From assembly GCA_041655275.1 (NCBI GenBank), contig JBBAFU010000008.1, forward strand, positions 1 through 64,000: a stretch of DNA of 64,000 nucleotides, written 5' to 3'. The first letter of the stretch is position 1, and every line of letters starts with the position of its first letter. The position numbers and the translations under genes were made by a program. The notes under the pieces were generated by a model. It had not been told where the DNA came from and made no database searches. It saw only the letters and a list, made by a program, of their open reading frames with translations. Shown here piece after piece: positions 25,130 through 34,390 of the stretch. Source of the stretch: JAJYRX01 sp041655275 (GTDB lineage: Bacteria > Pseudomonadota > Gammaproteobacteria > Burkholderiales > Burkholderiaceae_B).

Positions 25130-26020
25130 TCACTGCACGGTCACCGCACTGGCACCACCTTCAGGATCGGACCAGAAACGGAAGAAATCCGATTGCGGGC
25201 TCAGGACCAGCGTGTCCTCGCTGCCCAGTGCGTCGCGATAGGCTTCCAGGCTCTTGTAGAACGCATAGAAGCCGGGATTCTTGCCAAAGGCTTCCGCATA
25301 GATGGCCGTCGCACGACCATCGCCTTCACCCTTGATGCTTTCCGCCTTCGCATAGGCGTCGGCCAGCATTTCGGCGCGCTGGCGATCGGCCTGGGCGCGA
25401 ATACGCTCGGCATCGGCAAAGCCGCTGGCCCGCAGGCGGTTGGCCTCCTGCTTGCGCTCGGCTTCCATGCGCCGGAACACCGATTCGGAAATCTCGGGCA
25501 CAAAATCGATGCGGCGCAGACGCACGTCAATCACCTCTACGCCCAGCGGACGCGCCCTCGCCTCCACCGTGGAGAGAATCTCCTTCATGATGGTGTCACG
25601 CTCGTTGGATACCACGGCCTTGACGGTACGCACGTTGACCGACGCGTTCAGCGCATCGCGAATCTGCGCCTGCAGTCGCTCGATGGCGGCCCTGTCACTC
25701 ACGCCAAAGGTGACGTAGAACTGACGCGGGTCCGCAATACGCCACTTGACGAAGGAGTCGATGAGAAGGTTCTTCTTCTCGGCGGTCTGGATGCGCTCGG
25801 GGTCCTTGGTCTCGATGGTCTGCAGGCGCTTGTCCAGCCGTACCACCGTCTCGAATGGTGGCGGGAACTTCAGGTACAGGCCGGGCTCGACAATGGTCGT
25901 GCGCACTTCACCGAGCGTGAACACCAGCGCTGCATCGCGTTCACGCACGATGAAGACACAGGAAGAGGCAATTGCCAGCAGGATAATCAGGCCGACCAGG
26001 GCGGGAAACATTCTTTGCAT
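25130..26020 (-). CDS. hflC: HflC protease-modulator protein
   Basis: 296 residues. A single N-terminal membrane helix (ALVGLIILLAIASSCVFIV) is followed by an SPFH/prohibitin domain with GLYLKFPPPFETVVRLDKR and a long charged helix (AERKQEANRLRASGFADAERI). With HflK it forms a periplasm-facing assembly around the FtsH protease. It starts nine bases after the hflK stop and overlaps hisZ if the latter uses its GTG start. Confidence 0.93.
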   Translation of the reverse strand: MQRMFPALVGLIILLAIASSCVFIVRERDAALVFTLGEVRTTIVEPGLYLKFPPPFETVVRLDKRLQTIETKDPERIQTAEKKNLLIDSFVKWRIADPRQFYVTFGVSDRAAIERLQAQIRDALNASVNVRTVKAVVSNERDTIMKEILSTVEARARPLGVEVIDVRLRRIDFVPEISESVFRRMEAERKQEANRLRASGFADAERIRAQADRQRAEMLADAYAKAESIKGEGDGRATAIYAEAFGKNPGFYAFYKSLEAYRDALGSEDTLVLSPQSDFFRFWSDPEGGASAVTVQ

Positions 26021-26029
26021 GGCGGCCTC

Positions 26030-27331
26030 CTAGCGGGAATACGGACTGAAGGAGAGGGAATCCTGCGCCCTGCCCGCAGCACTGCCCGTATCGGACGCGC
26101 TGCCGGCCGGCGAGCTCGCAGGTGTACGCGACGCAGCAGCCCCGGCACCGGCTACACGCTCGGGCGCGTTGGCGGCGCTACCGGCAGCCTGCTGCATGAG
26201 CTTGTCGAGCGGCAGATAGAACATATTGCTGGCAGCCGATGAATCTATCATCACCTTGCTGGCGCTGGACAGGATCTGCTGCATGGTGCTCAGGTACATG
26301 CGCTGGCGCGTGATATCGGGTGCAAGCGCGAACTCACGCTCGATGCTGACGAATCGTGCGGTGTCACCCTGGGCGTCCCCGATGACCGTGGCCTTGTAGC
26401 CCTCGGCCTGCTCGAGCATGCGTGCCACCTGACCTTCGGCTTCGGGCAGGATCTTGCTCGAATAGGCCGTACCTTCGTTGATCTGGCGCTCGCGATCCTG
26501 ACCGGCCTTCACGGCATCGTCGAAAGCAGCCTGCACCTGCTCGGGCGGCTGCACGTTCTGGATGGCCACTGTACTGATCTGGATACCGGTGTGATAGCGG
26601 TCAAGAATGCTCTGCGCCAGGGTCTGCACCTCGACCGCCACTTCGGTACGGCCGGAATACAGCACGAAATCCATGGGTTTGCGGCCGACGATCTCGCGCA
26701 TGGCGGTTTCCGCCGCCTGGCGCACCGACTCATCGGGCTGACTGGTGCGGAACAGATAATCCGGCGCCCCCGTCGGCTGCAGGCGGTATTGCACCACGAA
26801 CTGCATGTCGACGATATTCTCGTCGGTGGTCAGCATCAGGGATTCCGGCAGCACCTTGTTGCGCGAAGTGCCGCGAAAGCCCACCTCGAAGGTACGCAGC
26901 TGCGCGATGTTCACGATCTCGTGCGCCTCGATCGGCGATGGCTGACGCCATTGCAGACCGGGCGGCAGGGTCTTCTTGTACTTGCCAAAATGCGTGACCA
27001 CCGCCACCTGCCCTTCCTGAACAATCAGGAAGCCGCTGGCAAGCCACAGCAACACACCGGCCAGGATGGCAAAGAAGAACAGGCGTGGCGAGCCCTTGGG
27101 CATACTGACACCCGGTCCGCCGGGACCACCGGCCCCAGGGGGCTGCATGCGTCCGCCGCCGCGCTGTGGACGACGCCCGAACAGACCTGCAAGCCGATTG
27201 TTGAAATCGCGCCAGACTTCGTCCAGATCAGGCGGACCATCGCCGCGCTGGGGGCGTCGCGGTGGTTCCTGCTCCTGTTTGTCGCCACCCCGGCCCCAGC
27301 CGGGATCATTCAGATTCAAGATATTAGACAT
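26030..27331 (-). CDS. hflK: HflK protease-modulator protein
   Basis: 433 residues from ATG 27331, MSNILNLNDPGWGRGGDKQ, a typical Gly/Pro-rich cytosolic start. A membrane helix lies around 90-110 (LFFFAILAGVLLWLASGF), followed by the SPFH domain (GLQWRQPSPIEAHEIVNI) and a coiled coil, then an Ala/Ser-rich tail. It forms the HflKC cage with HflC around FtsH. The start overlaps the hflX stop by eight bases. Confidence 0.93.
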   Translation of the reverse strand: MSNILNLNDPGWGRGGDKQEQEPPRRPQRGDGPPDLDEVWRDFNNRLAGLFGRRPQRGGGRMQPPGAGGPGGPGVSMPKGSPRLFFFAILAGVLLWLASGFLIVQEGQVAVVTHFGKYKKTLPPGLQWRQPSPIEAHEIVNIAQLRTFEVGFRGTSRNKVLPESLMLTTDENIVDMQFVVQYRLQPTGAPDYLFRTSQPDESVRQAAETAMREIVGRKPMDFVLYSGRTEVAVEVQTLAQSILDRYHTGIQISTVAIQNVQPPEQVQAAFDDAVKAGQDRERQINEGTAYSSKILPEAEGQVARMLEQAEGYKATVIGDAQGDTARFVSIEREFALAPDITRQRMYLSTMQQILSSASKVMIDSSAASNMFYLPLDKLMQQAAGSAANAPERVAGAGAAASRTPASSPAGSASDTGSAAGRAQDSLSFSPYSR

Positions 27332-28412
27332 TAAGCGTTCGGGTTCCCGCGATTTCACCTGATTCAACAATGGCCTGGCGCAAACCGTCCAGACCGAGAC
27401 CCTGTTGTGCGCTGACAAGGACTCGCGCAATGGTACCATGATCGTCTCTCTCGATCCGGGGCTCGTGGCCGCTCAGATCGATTTTGTTGTAGACGAGAAT
27501 ATGCGGTATTTCATCTGCTCCGATATCGGCCAGCACCTTGTTTACCTCCTGAATGTGCTCGTCGCGCTGCGGGCTGGAGGCATCGATCACATGCAGGAGC
27601 AGATCGGCCTGCACGGTTTCCTCCAGTGTGGCACGAAACGCCGCCACCAGGGTAGGCGGCAGATCCCGGATGAAACCCACTGTATCGGAAATCACGACAT
27701 CGCCCGCCCCTTCCAGCCATATCCTGCGGCTGGTGGTATCCAGGGTGGCAAACAGCTGGTCGGCTGCGTAACTGCCGGCACGCGTCAGCGCATTGAACAG
27801 GGTTGACTTGCCGGCGTTGGTATAACCCACCAGAGAAACGGACATGACGCCGCTGCGCACACGGCGGCGGCGCTGCGTGCTGCGCTGGCGCCGCACCTTG
27901 TCCAGACGGGCGCGCAACACCTTGACGCGCGCACCTATCATACGCCGGTCGAGCTCCAGCTGCGACTCACCCGGCCCCCTGATTCCGATACCCCCCTGCT
28001 GTCGCTCGAGGTGGGTCCACATCCCGGTCAGACGCGTGGACAGGTGCTGGAGCTGCGCCAGCTCCACCTGCAGCTTGCCCTCGTGGCTTTGCGCCCTGAG
28101 CGCGAAGATATCAAGAATGAGCGCCACCCTGTCGACGACTCGACGGCCAAAGGCCCGCTCCAGATTGCGCTGCTGCGCCGGTCCCAGTGCCTGGTCGAAC
28201 AGGATGATGTCGGGACGGCAGCTTTCGACCAGGTCGGCGATTTCCTGCACCTTGCCCGACCCGATGAAAGTGGCGGGATCGGGACGATCCCGGCGTGCGA
28301 CCACCTGCTCCAGCACCGTGGCACCCGCACTGGCGGCCAGCAGCAGGAATTCCTCGGCATGCGCAGCGTGATCGGGTTCGCCGAGATCGACACTGATGAC
28401 AATGGCCTTCAT
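27324..28412 (-). CDS. hflX: Ribosome-associated GTPase HflX
   Basis: 362 residues from ATG 28412. The N-terminal HflX domain contains RRDRPDPATFIGSGKVQEI and RTLILDIF-like segments, and the GLKR-type linker GIGIRGPGESQLELDRR. The G domain shows G1 GYTNAGKSTLFN, G3 DTVGFIRDLP and G4 YNKID. HflX rescues stalled or heat-damaged ribosomes. It lies between hfq and hflK in the conserved hfq-hflX-hflK-hflC cluster. Confidence 0.94.
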   Translation of the reverse strand: MKAIVISVDLGEPDHAAHAEEFLLLAASAGATVLEQVVARRDRPDPATFIGSGKVQEIADLVESCRPDIILFDQALGPAQQRNLERAFGRRVVDRVALILDIFALRAQSHEGKLQVELAQLQHLSTRLTGMWTHLERQQGGIGIRGPGESQLELDRRMIGARVKVLRARLDKVRRQRSTQRRRRVRSGVMSVSLVGYTNAGKSTLFNALTRAGSYAADQLFATLDTTSRRIWLEGAGDVVISDTVGFIRDLPPTLVAAFRATLEETVQADLLLHVIDASSPQRDEHIQEVNKVLADIGADEIPHILVYNKIDLSGHEPRIERDDHGTIARVLVSAQQGLGLDGLRQAIVESGEIAGTRTLNV

Positions 28413-28434
28413 CTGCATGCCGGGCACCGGAATG

Positions 28435-28465
28435 AAAATACCCGCCGGTGCGCGGGCACGGCGGG
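28435..28465 (-). terminator. GC-rich hairpin with short U-run between hfq and hflX
   Basis: On the minus strand the transcript reads CCCGCCGTGC, loop CCGC, GCACCGGCGGG, a stem of about ten pairs with one bulge, followed by TATTTTC. It begins 35 bases after the hfq stop and ends 22 bases before the hflX start. The U-run is imperfect, so it may act as a partial terminator or an RNA-end stabiliser. Confidence 0.5.
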
Positions 28466-28499
28466 CTGGCGGATAGCGATCACATCCGGCATGCGGGGA

Positions 28500-28736
28500 C
28501 TATTCTGCCGTCCCATCCAGCTGAAGCGTGACGGGTCTGCCCGGAACAACTGTCGAGATAGCATGCTTGTAGACCATCTGCGTGACCGTATTGCGCAACA
28601 GCACGACATACTGGTCGAAGGAATCGATCACACCCTGCAATTTGATGCCATTGACCAGATAGATGGAAACAGGAACGTGTTCCTTGCGCAGGGCGTTCAG
28701 GAATGGGTCTTGTAGTACTTGCCCTTTAGTGCTCAT
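28500..28736 (-). CDS. hfq: RNA chaperone Hfq
   Basis: 78 residues, MSTKGQVLQDPFLNALRKEH with Sm1 (VPVSIYLVNGIKLQGVIDSF) and Sm2 (VYKHAISTVVP). It is a hexameric ring that pairs small RNAs with mRNAs. The C-terminal tail is short, as in many betaproteobacteria. It has its own promoter at 28769-28797. Confidence 0.97.
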   Translation of the reverse strand: MSTKGQVLQDPFLNALRKEHVPVSIYLVNGIKLQGVIDSFDQYVVLLRNTVTQMVYKHAISTVVPGRPVTLQLDGTAE

Positions 28737-28768
28737 CAGTTCGGCTCCAAGAGTGTTGTTTTTTGAGG

Positions 28769-28797
28769 ATGACACACGATCGACGATCGCATGTCAA
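28769..28797 (-). promoter_or_regulatory. hfq promoter with a palindrome in the spacer
   Basis: Minus strand: consensus -35 TTGACA (28792-28797), 17-base spacer, -10 TGTCAT (28769-28774). Transcription would start near 28762, giving a leader of about 25 bases. The spacer holds CGATCG-A-CGATCG (28777-28789), a symmetric element between the two hexamers. Confidence 0.6.
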
Positions 28798-28860
28798 TAT
28801 AAAGTAATCGAATAAAGGTGAACTGTACAGGGTTTTCCCTGAATGCGCACGCCGGCCTCT

Positions 28861-29940
28861 TCAGCCCTGCGATGGAAGCATTTCGGCGAGCGCATCACAC
28901 AGCATCGCACACTGCTGCGGCAAACCAACCGTGATACGCAGGAACTGCGTGATGCGCGCCTGGCTGAAGTGCCGCACCAGTATCCCGCGCCGGCGCAGCG
29001 CTGCTGCCAAATCGGCGGCGTCATGATCGGGGTGGCGCACGAAAAGAAAATTGGTCTGTGAAGGCAGCACCTGAAAACCCATGGATCGCAGGCGCTGCGC
29101 CAGGGCTTCGCGCTCGCGGATGACATCGGCACAGGCGCGATCAAACCAGGCCTGATCACGCATTGCTGCAGTTGCGCCCGCCTGGGCGAGACGATCCAGC
29201 GGATAGGAATTGAAGCTGTTCTTGACACGATTCAGGCCGGTCACGATATCGGTGCTCGCCAGTGCATAGCCCACGCGCAGGCCAGCAAGCGCGCGTGACT
29301 TGGACAGGGTGTGCACAATCACCAGATTGTCATGCTGCGCCAGCAGCGATGCACAATGATGGCTGGAAAAATCGACATAGGCCTCGTCGATGACCACCGG
29401 CACATCGGGATTGGCAGCCAGGATGCGGGCAATCTGGGCCGGTTCGAGTGCAATGCCCGTGGGCGCATTGGGATTGGCAATGATGATGCCGGCCACCGGC
29501 GTATCATGCGGACCAAGATAGTCTTCAACGCAAATGGTGAAATCGTCCGCCAGCGCCACGAGCCGCACCTGCACACCGAACAGGGCGGCATAGGTGCGAT
29601 AGAAGCTGTAGGTGATGTCCGCCAGCAACAGCTCCCCTTCCCGCTGGAACAGGCCGCGGAAGATGTGTGCCAGTACCTCGTCGGAACCATTGCCCACGAA
29701 GACCTGATCGGCATGAACGCCCTGGCTGTCGGCAATGGCCTCGCACAGCCCGCGCGCCGTCGGGTCGGGATACAGGCGCAGATCATCACCGGTTGCGGCG
29801 CGGATGGCGGCGATCGCCTTTGGCGACGGGCCATGGGAATGCTCGTTGGTATTGAGCTTGAGTGTGATGACTTCGCGGGGCTGCTCACCCGGCACGTAGG
29901 GAAGCAGGGCTTCCATGTCCTTGCTGAAAAATCGACTCAC
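28861..29940 (-). CDS. hisC: Histidinol-phosphate aminotransferase
   Basis: 359 residues, class II aminotransferase fold. The PLP lysine sits in HTLSKSRALAGLRVGYAL, with VIDEAYVDF and a C-terminal FLFVRHPD segment. The enzyme converts imidazole acetol phosphate to histidinol phosphate. The start is GTG at 29938-29940, overlapping the der stop; ATG 29916 is the next in-frame start but would cut the usual N-terminus. It is the end of the der operon. A small CAGGG/CCCTG hairpin (28828-28841) after the stop lacks a U-run. Confidence 0.9.
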   Translation of the reverse strand: MSRFFSKDMEALLPYVPGEQPREVITLKLNTNEHSHGPSPKAIAAIRAATGDDLRLYPDPTARGLCEAIADSQGVHADQVFVGNGSDEVLAHIFRGLFQREGELLLADITYSFYRTYAALFGVQVRLVALADDFTICVEDYLGPHDTPVAGIIIANPNAPTGIALEPAQIARILAANPDVPVVIDEAYVDFSSHHCASLLAQHDNLVIVHTLSKSRALAGLRVGYALASTDIVTGLNRVKNSFNSYPLDRLAQAGATAAMRDQAWFDRACADVIREREALAQRLRSMGFQVLPSQTNFLFVRHPDHDAADLAAALRRRGILVRHFSQARITQFLRITVGLPQQCAMLCDALAEMLPSQG

Positions 29941-31295
29941 CGTGTTCTCTCGACATAGGGATTGCGGGAAGACCTGAATTCCACGCGCAGCGGCGTGCCT
30001 TCGAGCGAAAAAGCCGTGCGAAACGTGGATTCCAGATAGCGCCGGTAGGATTCGGGCACACCCTCGAGTGCGCTGCCATGGACGATGATGCGCGGCGGGT
30101 TCTGCCCGCCCTGATGGGCGTAGCGCATCTTGGGCCGTATGGGTCCCTGGCGTGGCGGCTGCTGAGCCTCGACTGCGGCGTGCAGCACGCGCGTCAACCG
30201 CGGCGTGGGCAGGCGCGCAAAGGCCGCGGCATGTGCCCGACGCACCGAACGCATCAGGCCGGGGACACCCTGGCCGCTCAGCGCCGAGATGGTATGCATG
30301 CGCGCAAAGGAAAGAAACCGCAGCTTGAGGCGAAACTCGCGCATCACCTGCTCACGCTGATATTCATCCAGGGCATCCCACTTGTTGATGGCCACCACCA
30401 GCGCACGACCACTTTCCAGGATGAAGCCCGCGATGTGCGCATCCTGCTCGCCCACGCCTTCGCTGCCGTCCAGCATGAGCACGACGACATTGCTCGCCTC
30501 GATGGCCTGCAGGGTCTTGATGACCGAGAATTTCTCCACCGTCTCGAAAACCCGGCCCTTGCGACGCAGTCCTGCGGTGTCGATGAGCACGTACGACTGG
30601 CCCGCGTGCTCGAAATCGACTTCGATGGCGTCACGCGTCGTGCCCGGCTGATCGAAGGCGATCATGCGCTCTTCGCCCAGCAAGGTGTTGATCAGGGTGG
30701 ACTTGCCGGCATTGGGTCGCCCGGCGATGGCCAGGCGCACGCGATGCCCTTCGCCCGCTTCCGGCTCGGGTGTTTCGGCAGGCACTGCAGGCAAGGCCTC
30801 GAGCACATGCTCGATCAAGGTCCCTACACCGTCGCCATGCGATGCAGATACCGGAAGGGGCTCGCCCAGACCCAGCTCGTGAAACTCCGCGACCGCCGGC
30901 CCATGCGTCATGCCCTCGGCCTTGTTGACGACCAGCACGCTCTTGCGACCCGAGCGGCGCAGCAGTGCGGCAATCTCGTGATCATGCGCATTCAGGCCGC
31001 TTCTGGCATCGACGAGAAAGAGAACGATATCGGACTCGGCAATGGCCTGTTCCGTCTGGCGTGCCATTTCACGCAACAGCCCGCCCCTGGCGTCGGGCTC
31101 GAAGCCGCCGGTATCGACAATGATACACGGTCGCCCGCCCAGGCGCGCCTCGCCATAGTGGCGGTCGCGCGTGAGTCCGGGAATATTGGCCACGAGTGCC
31201 GCCCGCGAGCGCGTCAACCGGTTGAACAGCGTGGACTTGCCCACATTGGCACGCCCGATGAGGGTGACAACCGGCAGGGTATGTGCGGTATTCAA
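29937..31295 (-). CDS. der: Ribosome biogenesis GTPase Der (EngA)
   Basis: 452 residues with two tandem G domains. The first begins TLIGRANVGKSTLFN and has DTGGF; the second has GRPNAGKSTLINTLL and DTAGLRRKG. A KH-like C-terminal domain follows (NPPRIIVHGS). It acts in 50S assembly. The first P-loop has Ala where Pro is usual. The start is TTG (31293-31295), overlapping the bamB stop; no other in-frame start precedes the P-loop. Confidence 0.94.
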   Translation of the reverse strand: MNTAHTLPVVTLIGRANVGKSTLFNRLTRSRAALVANIPGLTRDRHYGEARLGGRPCIIVDTGGFEPDARGGLLREMARQTEQAIAESDIVLFLVDARSGLNAHDHEIAALLRRSGRKSVLVVNKAEGMTHGPAVAEFHELGLGEPLPVSASHGDGVGTLIEHVLEALPAVPAETPEPEAGEGHRVRLAIAGRPNAGKSTLINTLLGEERMIAFDQPGTTRDAIEVDFEHAGQSYVLIDTAGLRRKGRVFETVEKFSVIKTLQAIEASNVVVLMLDGSEGVGEQDAHIAGFILESGRALVVAINKWDALDEYQREQVMREFRLKLRFLSFARMHTISALSGQGVPGLMRSVRRAHAAAFARLPTPRLTRVLHAAVEAQQPPRQGPIRPKMRYAHQGGQNPPRIIVHGSALEGVPESYRRYLESTFRTAFSLEGTPLRVEFRSSRNPYVERTR

Positions 31296-32434
31296 TTGAG
31301 TCCGACCAGTACGAGATCACCCTTGCCCGTCTGCACCACCACGCCGCGCGGGCTGGCCGTCAGGGGCGACAGGATGGGGCCGCCACCCAGGTGCAGGCGA
31401 CCCTGCAGGCTGCCGTCGTGACGATTGAGGAAATGGACATAACCCTCGAGATCTCCGGCTGCCACCGTATTGCGCAGGACCGCCGGTGCCGCCAGACGCC
31501 GATTGCGCAAGGCGTCCTGCGACCAGCGCGGATCTCCGTCCTCGAGCGAAAAAGCGTGCATCACGCTGCGCTGATCGGCGGCATAGGCCTGGGTCTCATC
31601 GGTCGTCATGCCGGTGGGGCTGGAAAAGCTGGTGCTCCAATGCATGACACCGCCCCGACTGATGTCAAAGCAGGCCATGCGCCCCTGATAGGCCACGGCA
31701 CACAGCAGGGGGCCCTGCAGCTGCGGAGCACCCACGACATCGCTGATGCGGTCCAGATCGGTAACCCCCTGAGAGACGGCGACCGTGCCTTCCCACAGCA
31801 CATCGCCGCTGGCCAGATCGATCGCCATCAGCTTGCCATTGGGCAGACCGGTGATCAGCATGCCGTCAACAATGCGCATCTGCATGGTGGTCTTCAATGC
31901 CAGTGCCGGCCCCGGGCGCTGCACGCTCCAGCGCAGCTCACCGGTTGCGGCTTCAAAGGCCTGCACACGGTAGTCGCCACTGCGCACCGCCACGACACCA
32001 TCGCCCACAACCGGCGGGATCAGCACTTCGCTGCTCGCCTGGGCGGTCCAGAGCTCCTGCCCGCCGTCATCGAAGGCGATGACAGCACCATCGGGCGCGG
32101 CCACGGCGGTGATGCGCCCGTCCGAACCCGCGCCGGCGGAAAGCGTGCGATCAACGGAGGCACGCCAGGCCACAGCGCCGCTGGCCAGGTTCACCTTGAC
32201 GACCGTTCCGCGAGGCGCCGCTGCGTAGACGGCCTCATCCACCACGGCCGGTGCAAAACCGACACCGCTGCCGGCGCCGACGGGCACCTGCCAGATCACA
32301 CGCGCCGACACTGCCGGCGCATACTCGGTGAGTTTGGCAGGTTCGTGGCGAAGATCGCTGCTCGAAAACATGGAACATCCGGCCAACAGGGCGAACGCGA
32401 GCACGCACAGGCCACGTAATGAACGATATTGCAT
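31292..32434 (-). CDS. bamB: Outer membrane assembly lipoprotein BamB
   Basis: 380 residues from ATG 32434. A lipoprotein signal peptide ends LLAGC (cysteine about residue 20). The rest is a PQQ-type beta-propeller with repeated G.VYAA, G.LYWS-like and DLASGDVLWEG blades. It joins the BAM complex that inserts beta-barrel proteins into the outer membrane. Order yfgM-bamB-der is conserved; it lies four bases after yfgM. Confidence 0.93.
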   Translation of the reverse strand: MQYRSLRGLCVLAFALLAGCSMFSSSDLRHEPAKLTEYAPAVSARVIWQVPVGAGSGVGFAPAVVDEAVYAAAPRGTVVKVNLASGAVAWRASVDRTLSAGAGSDGRITAVAAPDGAVIAFDDGGQELWTAQASSEVLIPPVVGDGVVAVRSGDYRVQAFEAATGELRWSVQRPGPALALKTTMQMRIVDGMLITGLPNGKLMAIDLASGDVLWEGTVAVSQGVTDLDRISDVVGAPQLQGPLLCAVAYQGRMACFDISRGGVMHWSTSFSSPTGMTTDETQAYAADQRSVMHAFSLEDGDPRWSQDALRNRRLAAPAVLRNTVAAGDLEGYVHFLNRHDGSLQGRLHLGGGPILSPLTASPRGVVVQTGKGDLVLVGLN

Positions 32435-32438
32435 GGCA

Positions 32439-33074
32439 TTACACTCCGCCAAGTGCATCCAGCTTGAGCTGCACGATGGATGACAGTGGATCATCGCCCA
32501 GGCCTTCGAGGGCCTGGCGCCATTGCGCGCCGGCCTCCTCGACCTTCCCCTGGGCAAGCAGGATATCGCCGCGCCGGTCGGCATACAGGGCGGCAAATTC
32601 GGGCGGCGCGGCATCAAGCAGTCGCAGGCCCTCATCCGGGCGCCCCAGATCCAGCATCAGGCCGGCCAGACGCAGGCGGGCGACATAGGTGAGCGCCTTG
32701 TCCGGACTGCTGTCGGCCACCCAGCGCAACAGATCGGCTGCAGCGTCATGCTCACCGCGTGCCTGCAAGGCCTGGGCGGCGACGAGGAGCCCGCGCGAGG
32801 TATAGCCCGACTTGGGAAAATCCTCTCGCAGCGTGGCGCTGGCCGCCTTCACGCGCGCAAGGCCTTCATCATCCATGTGCGTCGCGGCATTTTCAAGGGC
32901 CTCGTAATAACTCATGGCCTGATTGGCCTGATGTGCCTGATACCACTGCCAGCCCCGCCACCCCGCCACCGAGAGCGCTGCGGCAACGGCAATCGAGACG
33001 ACCAGCGTGCCATAGCGGGCCCACCAGTCCCGCAGGGCGTCCAGTTTCTCCTGTTCTTCCAAATCGTAGGCCAT
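32439..33074 (-). CDS. yfgM: YfgM-type tetratricopeptide inner-membrane protein
   Basis: 211 residues. A short cytosolic start (MAYDLEEQEKLDALRDWW) is followed by one membrane helix (GTLVVSIAVAAALSVAGW) and a TPR-like helical periplasmic region (GLLVAAQALQARGEHDAAADLL). YfgM is an ancillary SecYEG/PpiD chaperone partner. It sits between hisS and bamB, its usual place. Confidence 0.88.
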   Translation of the reverse strand: MAYDLEEQEKLDALRDWWARYGTLVVSIAVAAALSVAGWRGWQWYQAHQANQAMSYYEALENAATHMDDEGLARVKAASATLREDFPKSGYTSRGLLVAAQALQARGEHDAAADLLRWVADSSPDKALTYVARLRLAGLMLDLGRPDEGLRLLDAAPPEFAALYADRRGDILLAQGKVEEAGAQWRQALEGLGDDPLSSIVQLKLDALGGV

Positions 33075-33080
33075 GCCTTG

Positions 33081-34367
33081 TCAATCCTTTGTCATGAGTC
33101 TTGCCAGCAGGCCATCCTGGCCCAGGCGTTCCTGCTGGTCTGTGCCAGCCTCCTGCTCGCGCAGCCATTTGATCCCGGCCTCGCCCGCCGCCACTTCATC
33201 CGGCCCCAGTATGACCGCCGCCCGTGCCCCGCTGGCATCAGCCCGCCGGAACTGGGCCTTGAAACCGCCCGGCCCGGCATGCACCAGCGTACGCAGGCCG
33301 GCATCACGGAACCGCTCGGCCAGTTGCATGCCGACGCGCTGGGCGGCATCGCCCTGATGCACGATGTATACCTCGCACTCGGCAGGCGCCGGCGGCGCGG
33401 CATCCTGAAGCCAGAGGTCAAGCAGGCGCTCCAGGCCGATGGCGAAGCCCGCCGCCGGTGCCGCCCGGCCACCCAGCAGTGCAAACAGGTCGTCATAGCG
33501 ACCGCCTCCGCACACCGTGCCCTGGGCACCCAGGCGATCGGTCACCCATTCGAACACCGTCAGATTGTAATAGTCCAGCCCGCGTACCAGGCGCGGATTG
33601 AGCCGGTATTCAATGCCGGCGTCTTCGAGCCGCGCACACACGCCCTGAAAATGCCCGCGTGAGGCATCGCCGAGGAAGTCGGACAGTCGCGGCGCGTTAT
33701 CGGCCATCGCCTGCAGTGCCGGATTCTTGGTATCGAGCACGCGCAGCGGATTCGTGTACATACGCCGTAGGGCGTCCTCGTCGAGGATGTCACGATGCGC
33801 CTCGAGATGCGCCACCAGCGCCGCACGATGGGCCTGACGCTCGGCCGCCTGACCCAGGCAATTGAGCTCCAGACGCACGTCGCGCAGCCCCAGCATGCGC
33901 CACAGACGCGCCAGCATGACGATGTGTTCGGCATCGATATCGGGCCCGGCCATACCGAGCGCCTCGATGCTGATCTGGTGGAACTGCCGATAACGGCCGC
34001 GCTGCGGACGCTCGTGACGGAACACCGGCCCCAGTGTATACAGGCGCTGAGGCCGGTCGTAGATGAGGCTGTGCTCTATGGCCGCGCGGACCACACCGGC
34101 CGTGAACTCGGGACGCAGGGTGAGCTGATCGCCGTTCAGTGCATCGACGAAGGAATACATTTCCTTCTCGACGATGTCCGTCACCTCGCCAATGCCGCGC
34201 GCAAACAGCCGCGTGTGTTCGAGCACGGGCGTGCGCAACTGGCGATAACCGTAGGCATCCGCCCATTCGCGCAAATGCGCCTCAAGGGCCAGCCACTGGT
34301 AACTGGCATCGGGCAAGACGTCTTTCATGCCGGTAATGGCATGAACTTTCTGAAAGGCTTTTGTCAT
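33081..34367 (-). CDS. hisS: Histidyl-tRNA synthetase
   Basis: 428 residues from ATG 34367 with AGGA upstream; ATG 34379 is an alternative. Class II motifs: motif 1 GMKDVLPDAS, motif 2 FRHERPQRGRYRQFHQ, histidine loops RGLDYYNLTVFEW and GGGRYDDL, and a C-terminal anticodon-binding domain. It charges tRNA-His. Lies 23 bases after ispG and six before yfgM. Confidence 0.96.
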   Translation of the reverse strand: MTKAFQKVHAITGMKDVLPDASYQWLALEAHLREWADAYGYRQLRTPVLEHTRLFARGIGEVTDIVEKEMYSFVDALNGDQLTLRPEFTAGVVRAAIEHSLIYDRPQRLYTLGPVFRHERPQRGRYRQFHQISIEALGMAGPDIDAEHIVMLARLWRMLGLRDVRLELNCLGQAAERQAHRAALVAHLEAHRDILDEDALRRMYTNPLRVLDTKNPALQAMADNAPRLSDFLGDASRGHFQGVCARLEDAGIEYRLNPRLVRGLDYYNLTVFEWVTDRLGAQGTVCGGGRYDDLFALLGGRAAPAAGFAIGLERLLDLWLQDAAPPAPAECEVYIVHQGDAAQRVGMQLAERFRDAGLRTLVHAGPGGFKAQFRRADASGARAAVILGPDEVAAGEAGIKWLREQEAGTDQQERLGQDGLLARLMTKD

Positions 34368-34390
34368 GGACTCGGGCATCCTGGTCGGAT

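Noticed and set aside
28828..28841. CAGGG-TTTT-CCCTG hairpin after hisC
   Set aside because: A five-pair stem without a following U-run is too weak to call a terminator.
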